A stretch of DNA of 9,716 bases from CF-118 sp035934385 (GTDB lineage Bacteria; Chloroflexota; Dormibacteria; Dormibacterales; Dormibacteraceae). The stretch is from the NCBI GenBank assembly GCA_035934385.1, contig DASYXY010000007.1, positions 1 to 9,716 of the forward strand, read 5' to 3'. Positions within the stretch are counted from its first letter, which is position 1. Each line of letters begins with the position of its first letter. Shown one piece after another: positions 1 to 5,871 of the stretch. The notes beneath the pieces are model-generated. The model made no database searches. It was given only the letters and a program-made list of their open reading frames with translations, and was not told the DNA's origin. The position numbers and the translations under genes are program-made.

Positions 1-1
1 C

Positions 2-298
2 GATCTCAAGGCTGGCGAGACTCTGGACGAGTACGGCTGCTACATGACCTACGGCGAGGCGGTGAACGTCGAGGAGATGTCGGCGCGGCAGTATCTGCCC
101 GAGGGCCTGGTCGAGGGCTGCAAATTGAAGCGCGACATTCCCAAGGATCAGCCCCTGGGCTACGCGGACGTCGAACTGCCGGCGGGGCGGCTCGCGGACC
201 GGCTGCGTGCCGAGCAGTACAGGCACTTCCGTGGCGAAACCTGGCTCGAGGACCTGGTGGCGCGCGCCGCGACACGTCCGGTTGTCGCCGCGGCTTAA
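2..298 (+). CDS. NAD(P)-dependent oxidoreductase with SAF domain, C-terminal fragment
   Basis: The reading frame is open from the window edge to TAA at 296-298, giving the last 98 residues of a larger protein; the ATG at 44 is internal. The fragment contains LPEGLVEGCKLKRDIPKDQ followed by a predicted strand and a C-terminal LRAEQYRHF. This matches my recollection of the C-terminal SAF domain of the homoserine-dehydrogenase-like NAD(P) oxidoreductases (COG4091 type), where the GLxEGxxLKRDIPKDQxL stretch is typical. Such proteins often sit in surface-sugar or polyketide-like biosynthetic clusters, and their substrate is usually unknown. The Rossmann half lies outside the window. The next gene starts on the base after this stop, so the two are probably cotranscribed. 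The family call is from motif resemblance only; the substrate cannot be inferred. Confidence 0.75.
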   Translation, partial: DLKAGETLDEYGCYMTYGEAVNVEEMSARQYLPEGLVEGCKLKRDIPKDQPLGYADVELPAGRLADRLRAEQYRHFRGETWLEDLVARAATRPVVAAA

Positions 299-1171
299 GT
301 GGCACAACCGTCTCCGCTCGGCCTGTACCTGCGGGTAAACCAGGCGATCTGGAAGCGCCTGCCGGCCGCGGTGCGCGACACGCGGATCGCGCGCTCCTAC
401 GGCGCGTTTCTTCATGGTCTCGTCTGCCGCCGCGCGCAGCGGCGCCAATACTTCGGCACCTTCTTCCTGCGCAACCGTCCCAAGCTCGAGCAGATCCGCC
501 GCCTGATCGCGCAGCGTGAGCACGGCGCGACGGTGCACATAGCGATCCTCGGCTGCAGCATCGGCGCCGAGGTCTACTCCGTGCTATGGACGATTCGCTC
601 CGCGCGGCCCGACCTCGACGTGCGTACGCAGGCCGTGGACGTCTCACGTGAAGTGCTGGAGGTGGCGGAGCGGGGGGCCTATACGAGCGCGAGCTCGGGC
701 CTCGTGGGCTCATCGATCTTCGAGCGGCTGACTCCCGGGGAGTCACACTCGATCTTCGATTGGGAAGGCGGTACGGCAATTGTCAAACCCTGGCTGCGCG
801 CCGGTATCAGCTGGCACGAGGCTGACGTGAGCAAGCCCGAGCTAATCAGGGCTCTCGGACCTCAGGACATCGTCGTTGCCAGCAATTTCCTCTGCCATAT
901 GCCTCCGTCCCTCGCGGAGGCCTGCATGCGCAACTTCGTGCGATTGCTCCGACCGGGCGGATATCTCTTCGTGCCGGGCGTCGATCTCGAAGTGCGCTCC
1001 AAGGTTGCACGGGAGCTCGGCTGGCAGCCCGTACCGGATCTCATCAGGGAGATCCACGACGGGGACCCCTCGGTCCGCGGGGACTGGCCGCGGGAGTGGT
1101 GGGGACTGGAACCGCTCAACGACCGCCGGCGCGACTGGCAGTTGCGCTACGCGGTGGCGTACCGGATCTAG
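299..1171 (+). CDS. CheR-like SAM-dependent methyltransferase
   Basis: This 290-residue cytoplasmic protein starts at GTG 299, immediately after the upstream TAA, with no clear Shine-Dalgarno sequence, so translational coupling is likely. It carries a class I methyltransferase fold of the CheR type: the SAM-binding loop LGCSIGAEVYS (about 84-94) corresponds to the GCSxGxExYS of CheR; AVDVSREVLEVAERGAY (about 112-128) corresponds to the acidic-loop region; HEADVSK is near 173; DIVVASNFLCHMP (190-202) resembles the CheR xxCRNVLIYF segment; and LLRPGGYLFVPG (216-227) is the usual post-motif strand. No chemotaxis gene is nearby. The neighbours are an oxidoreductase and a glycosyltransferase, so a role in modifying a sugar or other small metabolite is at least as likely as chemoreceptor methylation. 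It ends in a CTAG shared with the converging gene. Confidence 0.8.
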   Translation: MAQPSPLGLYLRVNQAIWKRLPAAVRDTRIARSYGAFLHGLVCRRAQRRQYFGTFFLRNRPKLEQIRRLIAQREHGATVHIAILGCSIGAEVYSVLWTIRSARPDLDVRTQAVDVSREVLEVAERGAYTSASSGLVGSSIFERLTPGESHSIFDWEGGTAIVKPWLRAGISWHEADVSKPELIRALGPQDIVVASNFLCHMPPSLAEACMRNFVRLLRPGGYLFVPGVDLEVRSKVARELGWQPVPDLIREIHDGDPSVRGDWPREWWGLEPLNDRRRDWQLRYAVAYRI

Positions 1172-2397
1172 CGGCCCGTGGGGGACGGGCGGGCTGCGAG
1201 CTCGTCGAGATGCCCCCGACGCTCGCGCATGGCCGGCGTGGGATTGAGGCCCACCGTTCTGAACACGCTCTCCAGTCGATGGTTCCAATCGTGCTGCAAG
1301 GCCGCCTGGCGCGCGTTTTCGTGCCGGATGCGCGCCAGCCGCTCCTGATCGGCGTCGAGCTCGGCCAGCACGCGCTCGACATCGGGGCAGTCGAACGGCA
1401 TCCGTATGACGGCGTCCGGCCAGCCGAACTGGCTGCGAAACTGCTCGGCGTTCGGCGGCTCGCCCAGCATCACCGCGCCGGCCGCGGCGCCTTCGTAGAA
1501 ACGGCCCGCGATCTCCTCGTGACCGCCGGTGTGCTCAGGCTCGTTGACGCGGCTGCGGTTCGCGATGAAGTAGCGGCTGCGCTGCAGCAGGCTGGCGAGC
1601 AGCAATCGGTGCTGGCGGGGATCTGCGACGCGGAACGTGCGCTGCTTCTGCTCGCGGCCGGAGCCGCCCGCGAAGGTGTCGAAGTAGTAGAAAATCCTGC
1701 GCGCGGCCGCGAGGCTGACCAGCCTCTCGTGCGTGACGGGCGACCGCCGGCCGATGTTGCACACGTCGATATCGCGCGGCGGCCGATTCGGCCAGGGCGA
1801 GAAGCGCAGCACGTCGGCACCCTGAGGCAGATAGGTGCACGGCCGCCCGGTGACGCGGGCGACCTCCTCGACGCAGTGGCGTGTGCCGACGAAGATGTGA
1901 TCGAACTCGGCGAGCAGCTCGAGCAGATACCCTGGCAGCAAGTGCGCCCACACCTCGGTGATGAAGCATGCCGCGACGCGACTGCGCGCGCGCCAGGCCG
2001 GCAGCGCGCGCAGGGCGTACAGCTCATACGTGTGGTTGAAGATGGGGAAGAACAACTCGTAGTCGCGCTCCAGGCGCACCGTCGAGGGCCAGGGCGCCAG
2101 CACGCGTGCCAGGCGCTGGGACCGTGTGCCCAGGCGCACGAGTTTGTAGACTCTTCGCGAGAACTCCAACGCAGGCTCATCGTCAACCTCGACCCGATCG
2201 GCCCCCGTGACCTGCGCGATCACGTCCTCGAACTCGTACTGCGCGCAGTAGGCGACGAGATCCGCCAACCGCCGCATCGACAGGAGCAGCACCGTGCGTG
2301 TCTGCCCGGGGATGAGGAGGCTGGCGCGGGCGGATTGGGATTGGGGCACGAAGGAGAGTCGCGTGCGACCGGTCGCGACGGGGGGGAGTTTCACCAA
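1168..2397 (-). CDS. Glycosyltransferase, CgeB/GT4-like
   Basis: This protein of up to 409 residues is probably a cytoplasmic or membrane-associated sugar transferase for surface polysaccharide. Its C-terminal half has the layout of GT-B glycosyltransferases: TYLPQGADVLRFSPW (about 188-202) as the hinge before the second Rossmann domain, DIDVCNIGRRSP (209-220) as its first strand, and HEEIAGRFYEGAAAGAVMLGE (293-313), which resembles the nucleotide-sugar binding signature of CgeB-like and GT4 proteins. The N-terminal half has no recognisable motif. The start is uncertain: TTG 2397 and GTG 2394 give the full length, an in-frame ATG lies at 2277 (residue 41), and none has a good ribosome binding site; an in-frame stop at 2419-2421 bars a start further upstream. 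The gene converges on the methyltransferase with a 4-base overlap. Donor and acceptor are unknown. Confidence 0.75.
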   Translation of the reverse strand: MVKLPPVATGRTRLSFVPQSQSARASLLIPGQTRTVLLLSMRRLADLVAYCAQYEFEDVIAQVTGADRVEVDDEPALEFSRRVYKLVRLGTRSQRLARVLAPWPSTVRLERDYELFFPIFNHTYELYALRALPAWRARSRVAACFITEVWAHLLPGYLLELLAEFDHIFVGTRHCVEEVARVTGRPCTYLPQGADVLRFSPWPNRPPRDIDVCNIGRRSPVTHERLVSLAAARRIFYYFDTFAGGSGREQKQRTFRVADPRQHRLLLASLLQRSRYFIANRSRVNEPEHTGGHEEIAGRFYEGAAAGAVMLGEPPNAEQFRSQFGWPDAVIRMPFDCPDVERVLAELDADQERLARIRHENARQAALQHDWNHRLESVFRTVGLNPTPAMRERRGHLDELAARPSPTGR

Positions 2398-2526
2398 TAG
2401 CCCGCATCGTACACGAGGTTAACTCGCAACTCTGCGCGAACGGCGGCATCCCGGCCGCGCAGGCGTGCGCCGAGGGGTAGCCGCGGACCGCGTTACTTCA
2501 CTTCCGGTGCGTCGACTCACGAATCT

Positions 2527-2543
2527 TTACACTTCCAGTGTAA
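2527..2543. promoter_or_regulatory. Palindrome, candidate operator
   Basis: TTACACT and AGTGTAA form a perfect 7-base inverted repeat around a 3-base centre, in a locally AT-richer patch. Written as TTTACA-N7-TGTAAG it resembles the palindrome 31 bases upstream of the prsR-like gene (TTTACA-N6-TGTAAA). It lies about 130 bases upstream of the leftward glycosyltransferase start and about 810 bases upstream of lipoprotein copy 1. The shared half-sites suggest one dimeric regulator could bind both, possibly the PrsR-like protein, but this is inference. A chance palindrome or small hairpin remains possible. Confidence 0.35.
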
Positions 2544-2829
2544 GAGCATCCTAATAGTCCCGGCTCGCGCTGCCTACTGGCTCCATCAAATAAGTTAAGT
2601 AACTCGCACGGAATTCCGCCGAGCCCGTTGGTGGTGGCGTGCGTGCCGACGCTTCTCCCATTCGAGCGGTGCGAGTGACGAGTACTCCGTACAGGAGTCC
2701 GGCGACATCGGCCGCCGGCCGCATCGTGCCGCGCGCGGCGCCAAAGGGGTCCGGATGGTCCCGACGCCGCAAGCACGATCATGCCGCCGCCGAGCACGAG
2801 GAGGAACGGCAGCCCGAACCGTGGAGGTC

Positions 2830-2853
2830 ACCACGGACAATCCTTACCGTGGT
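2830..2853. repeat. Inverted repeat / hairpin
   Basis: ACCACGG (2830-2836) and CCGTGGT (2847-2853) are perfect inverted repeats around a 10-base centre. No run of T follows on either side, so it is not a normal intrinsic terminator. It stands in the gene-poor region and its role is unknown. Confidence 0.3.
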
Positions 2854-3167
2854 AGAGAAATGAGATTGACTGGGTCGCTGCGGAGCGTGTGAAGCGCAGG
2901 AGTCAGGACCAGTCGCAGGCCCGGACAATGCCGAGCGCGCCCCGTGCACCGCCTCAGAGTTGCCACGGTGCCAAGCTCGGACCGGAAGCTGCAGGCGGAG
3001 CGCGGGCGAATGCTCGCGCCGGGCTCCGCTCCATGTCGGCGCCAGGCGACGCGCGATCTCAGCTCATGTCGCGGAGTAACGACGCGTTGCATCAAGCGCA
3101 AGAAGGACGTTTGATGAGTGTTAGCTGCGTTCAGGCAGCGACGTGTTCACTTAACTTAGGATTTCTT

Positions 3168-3257
3168 TATCTACGAGGCAAACCCGCCGCAAGGCGGGGA
3201 CGCAAAGCCTCCGGTCTCAACGTCTGACGCTCGAGATAGCGGGGTTGCCGGCGAGTC
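3168..3257 (+). ncRNA. Cyclic-di-GMP-I riboswitch (GEMM-I) aptamer
   Basis: The stretch reads GAGGCAAACC (3175-3184), then a 4-bp hairpin CGCC-GCAA-GGCG with a GNRA tetraloop (3185-3196), then GGGACGCAAAGCCTCCGG (3197-3214), and finally ATAGCGGGGTTGCC (3236-3249). These are the signature blocks of the GEMM-I aptamer in the same order and spacing as Vibrio cholerae Vc2. By alignment with Vc2 from memory, the ligand-contacting positions G20, A47 and C92 correspond to G3178, A3205 and C3248, all present. The third helix has TCTC (3215-3218) paired with GAGA (3233-3236) and a small inner hairpin. Helix P1 is short and irregular, so the outer limits are approximate. It lies 100 bases upstream of lipoprotein copy 1 on the same strand and should sense c-di-GMP to control that gene. 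Confidence 0.93.
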
Positions 3258-3316
3258 AGTGCCGCGGGGCTGGCGCGCTCGTGTCATTCCCCTGTCGTTT
3301 GGCTGCTCACGGTGAG

Positions 3317-3344
3317 TCCGGAGTCCTGAGGACATCTGGATTTT
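3317..3344 (+). terminator. Intrinsic terminator, riboswitch expression platform
   Basis: TCCGGAGTCC (3317-3326), a TGA loop, then GGAC (3330-3333), one bulged A (3334) and TCTGGA (3335-3340) form a 10-bp stem including one G-U pair, followed directly by TTTT (3341-3344). It lies 60 bases after the c-di-GMP aptamer and ends 13 bases before the ATG of lipoprotein copy 1. That is the usual place for the terminator of a transcription-controlling riboswitch. The T-tract is short, so termination may be partial. Its left arm can also pair with the aptamer core at 3209-3221, which would give an antiterminator. Confidence 0.65.
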
Positions 3345-3357
3345 GACGCGAGGCCAA

Positions 3358-5706
3358 ATGGATATTTCGATTCGCCGCCACTCATCGCTCGTCGATGCCT
3401 GCAAGCTCCTTGCTTTGTGCACGCTGGCAGCCGCTGCACTTGCAGGCTGCGGTGGCGGCAGCGGCTCGGACCCGACGCAGCAGACTACGGCGAGCGGGGC
3501 TGTGGCTCCGCAGATTTCTGCGCAGCCGCAGAACACGAGCGTCGCCGCGGGGCAGACGGCGACGTTTTCGGTCACCGCCACCGGCACCGCACCGCTCAGT
3601 TACCAGTGGTCGAAGAACGCGACGGCCATCAGCGGTGCGACGTCAGCCAGCTATACGACACCGGCGACGTCCGCCGGCGACAACGGGGCGTCGTTCACCG
3701 TGGCGGTCAGCAACTCCGCGGGCAGCATCGCCAGCAGCACCGCGACTTTGACCGTCACCGGCGGTTCGCAGGCCGTGGCGCCGACCATCACGACCCAACC
3801 CCAGAGTCAGACCGTCGCGGCGGGTGCCAAGGCCACCTTTACCGTCGTGGCCTCGGGTACCGCGCCTCTCGGCTACCAGTGGTCCAGGAGCGGCACGGCG
3901 ATCGCCGGTGCGACGAGTGCGAGCTATACGACTCCGGTAACGGTGAGCGGCGACAGCGGCTCGACGTTCAGCGTTCAGGTGAGCAACACCGCCGGGAGCA
4001 CGACGAGCAATGCCGCGACGCTCACGGTAACTGCCGCAGCCGTGGCGCCGGCCATCACGACCCAACCCCAGAATCAGACCGTCGCGGCGGGTGCGAAGGC
4101 CACCTTTACCGTCGTGGCCTCGGGTACCGCGCCTCTCGGCTACCAGTGGTCCAAGAACGGCACGGCGATCGCCGGTGCGACGGGTGCGAGCTATACGACT
4201 CCGGCCACGGTGAGCGGCGACAGCGGCTCGACGTTCAGCGTTCAGGTGAGCAACACCGCCGGGAGTACGACGAGCAACGCGGCGACGCTCACCGTGAATC
4301 AGCTGAGCGGCAGCGGCGCACCGATCATGTTCCAGCATATCGCGTCATCTACCAATCCAGCCGGTAACGGCATAGGGGGCCACACCTTCACCTTCCATAC
4401 CGAGTCCTTGCCCGCGAATACCGTGGCGGTGATGGGCGTATCTGCGCTTGCGAGCATCAACGTCACGATCAGCGATACGCTGGTCGGCTCCTGGTCTGCC
4501 GCGCTCTGCAATGCCAGCGGCGGAACCGGCAACACGAAGGCCTCGGTTTTCGTTCAGTCGCTTGGGGCAACGGGCGGGGCGGACACCATTACCATCAATG
4601 TCGGCTCGTCTGATACGCAGCCGGTGCAGTTTGACATCACATTTTGGGAGAACATCAGCACGACCTCACCCGCCAATGGGTCGCTCTGCCAGGGCAACAT
4701 CAAGCCGGGCTCTGGCGGCAGTATCAGCCCTGGATCGTTCACACCCACGACGAACAACGACACGAGTGGCGGCAACGTCATCTGGAATTACACACCAATC
4801 TGCAGTGCCACCGCGGGAGGCAATCCGACGAAGTGGGTTCCCGCCAGCGGCTTCTCCCTGCTGAATGGCGACATCATTTGGACCAACGATCAAGGATTCC
4901 CGGAAGCTTCTCAGTATTACCTACAGGCAGCGCAAGCTTCCGTGACGCCGTCAATCACCGCTACCGGCGACACGGCCGACTGCTTCAACTCCACTTCCGT
5001 CGCTCTCATGGTTGCCAACAATGGCGCGACTGCCCCCTCTGCCATCCATGTTGCCTCCATCATCCACGAAAGCTTTGTCGCATTTACGGCCCCTGGGACG
5101 CAGGTCATTCAGACGCCTACTGTCGGTAACTTGCGCATTCTGGGGTTCACCTGGGAAGGCGGCTGTCCGGGGGGCGCCAATCAGTGCCTGGGTTCCATTT
5201 CCAGCAGTGACGGTTGTGCCTGGATCCTGCTGGGCGGGACAAACGCCGCGGCGGAGCAGGCATACGCTGAAGACTGTTCCCCGTGCAGTACCTGCACTGT
5301 CAGCATCACTTACACGGGATCCGGGACCCTGCCGCAGGCTAGTTTTCGTTTCTACGATATTGAGAATGCGTCGACGAGCTCGTATCAGAACTCGACAGGC
5401 GCAGAGGGAGCATGTACGTCGCCAATGGTCAGCGCGCCCGTAAACTTTACGCCGACGGGAGCGAACAGTGGTCTCACGATCGCCACCATTGGTAATGGAA
5501 ACGGCCCGATTACAGGCCTGGCCGCGGGTTCTCCAGCGGCAACGTTTGATTTGTGGACCTACACGGACCAGACGGATACCGACCTGGCCGACAATGCCGA
5601 TGGGCAAGCTCATTATTATTACTCCTCGAAAGCCTCGCAGACATGGAACTGGGCGAAGCAGAATTCAAACGATCAGTGCTACTGGTGGGCTTCGAATTAC
5701 AACTGA
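3358..5706 (+). CDS. Ig-domain surface lipoprotein, copy 1
   Basis: This 782-residue predicted lipoprotein starts best at ATG 3358, preceded by GAGG (3350-3353). An in-frame TTG at 3343 lies inside the terminator T-tract and is less likely. A charged N-terminus and hydrophobic stretch (16-30) end in the lipobox LAGC with lipidated Cys31. Gly follows at +2, which favours outer-membrane sorting. A Gly/Ser/Thr linker leads to three Ig-like domains (about 51-133, 142-224, 231-313) with the usual PLxYQWxKN, DxGxxFxVxVSN and ATLTV motifs and no internal cysteines. Residues 322-555 and 561-782 look like two related beta-rich halves holding 12 cysteines, including CSPCSTC near 640-646. No PEP-CTERM or LPXTG anchor is present. 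A c-di-GMP riboswitch and terminator sit in the leader. A role in adhesion or matrix building is inferred from architecture and control only. The C-terminal half looks less GC-rich than in copy 2. Confidence 0.93.
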   Translation: MDISIRRHSSLVDACKLLALCTLAAAALAGCGGGSGSDPTQQTTASGAVAPQISAQPQNTSVAAGQTATFSVTATGTAPLSYQWSKNATAISGATSASYTTPATSAGDNGASFTVAVSNSAGSIASSTATLTVTGGSQAVAPTITTQPQSQTVAAGAKATFTVVASGTAPLGYQWSRSGTAIAGATSASYTTPVTVSGDSGSTFSVQVSNTAGSTTSNAATLTVTAAAVAPAITTQPQNQTVAAGAKATFTVVASGTAPLGYQWSKNGTAIAGATGASYTTPATVSGDSGSTFSVQVSNTAGSTTSNAATLTVNQLSGSGAPIMFQHIASSTNPAGNGIGGHTFTFHTESLPANTVAVMGVSALASINVTISDTLVGSWSAALCNASGGTGNTKASVFVQSLGATGGADTITINVGSSDTQPVQFDITFWENISTTSPANGSLCQGNIKPGSGGSISPGSFTPTTNNDTSGGNVIWNYTPICSATAGGNPTKWVPASGFSLLNGDIIWTNDQGFPEASQYYLQAAQASVTPSITATGDTADCFNSTSVALMVANNGATAPSAIHVASIIHESFVAFTAPGTQVIQTPTVGNLRILGFTWEGGCPGGANQCLGSISSSDGCAWILLGGTNAAAEQAYAEDCSPCSTCTVSITYTGSGTLPQASFRFYDIENASTSSYQNSTGAEGACTSPMVSAPVNFTPTGANSGLTIATIGNGNGPITGLAAGSPAATFDLWTYTDQTDTDLADNADGQAHYYYSSKASQTWNWAKQNSNDQCYWWASNYN
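3775..4299 (+). repeat. Tandem Ig-module DNA repeat (units of 267 and 258 bases)
   Basis: The second and third Ig-like modules of lipoprotein copy 1 are direct DNA repeats beginning at GTGGCGCCG, at 3775 and 4042. By hand alignment they differ at about 14 of 258 positions (about 95% identity). A matching unit of the same 258-base length occurs in copy 2 at 7773-8030, with about 15 differences from the 4042 unit. Repeats this alike are good substrates for homologous recombination, which could change the number of Ig domains. The first Ig module (3508-3756) is clearly more diverged. Confidence 0.9.
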
Positions 5707-5823
5707 CAGTCTGGCCTTCTTCGAATTGCACGGGTGGCGCCTGAGAACGCAGCATTCCTCGTCACGGACCCTGATGCGTAGTGCAACTGGTACCCCGTTC
5801 ACGACGGAGTAAAGCGGAATCTC

Positions 5824-5841
5824 TTTACAATTTACTGTAAA
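5824..5841. promoter_or_regulatory. Palindrome upstream of prsR-like gene, candidate operator
   Basis: TTTACA (5824-5829) and TGTAAA (5836-5841) form a perfect 6-base inverted repeat around ATTTAC, ending 30 bases before the ATG of the prsR-like gene. The 165-base gap between copy 1 and this gene holds no other clear signal; I found no sigma-54 element with GG and GC at the required spacing and no clear terminator. The half-sites match those of the palindrome at 2527-2543. It may be an autoregulatory site of the PrsR-like protein or the site of another dimeric regulator. Confidence 0.4.
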
Positions 5842-5871
5842 CTGTGGGCCGTTTGCTGTGGGAGTCCGTCG

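Larger units (their letters stand above)
2398..3167. other. Gene-poor intergenic region
   Basis: These 770 bases separate the leftward glycosyltransferase from the riboswitch that precedes lipoprotein copy 1. Several short open frames exist on both strands, but none has a good start context, a recognisable domain or convincing composition. One minus-strand frame near 2740-2830 encodes a short hydrophobic run (LPFLLVLGGGMIVLAAS), but no start or ribosome site supports it. The stretch around 2515-2605 is visibly richer in A+T than its surroundings and holds a perfect inverted repeat at 2527-2543; a second hairpin lies at 2830-2853. The promoter for the riboswitch transcript should lie in the right-hand part, but I could not pick a convincing -35/-10 pair. 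Confidence 0.6.

Noticed and set aside
1096..2400. Long plus-strand open frame antisense to the glycosyltransferase
   Set aside because: High GC keeps antisense frames open; the minus-strand product has clear glycosyltransferase motifs and this one has none.
2628..2650. Possible sigma-54 element (TGGTGGCGTGCGTGCC)
   Set aside because: Only the GG/GC dinucleotides fit, which is easily met by chance in GC-rich DNA, and no gene starts just downstream.
2498..2797. Minus-strand open frame with a short hydrophobic run, considered as a PEP-CTERM or membrane-anchor remnant
   Set aside because: No Val-Pro-Glu-Pro motif, no trailing Arg cluster at a C-terminus, no ribosome site and an unconvincing remainder; not enough to call a gene or pseudogene.
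3088..3162. Possible sigma-70 promoters before the riboswitch (TTGCAT...TTTGAT; TAGGAT)
   Set aside because: The first has weak -35 and -10 matches and the second has no -35 at proper spacing; a promoter must be near here but cannot be placed.
2889..3227. Plus-strand open frame of 112 residues upstream of copy 1
   Set aside because: It runs through the conserved core of the riboswitch, has low-complexity Ala/Arg-rich composition and no recognisable domain.
3643..4338. Minus-strand repetitive Arg/Gly-rich open frame opposite the Ig modules (also 7425-8066)
   Set aside because: Its repetition simply mirrors the Ig-module repeats on the coding strand, and it has no start signal.
5731..5750. 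Possible sigma-54 promoter (TGGCGCCTGAGAACGC) upstream of prsR
   Set aside because: The GG and GC dinucleotides are one base off the strict sigma-54 spacing and the flanking bases do not fit.
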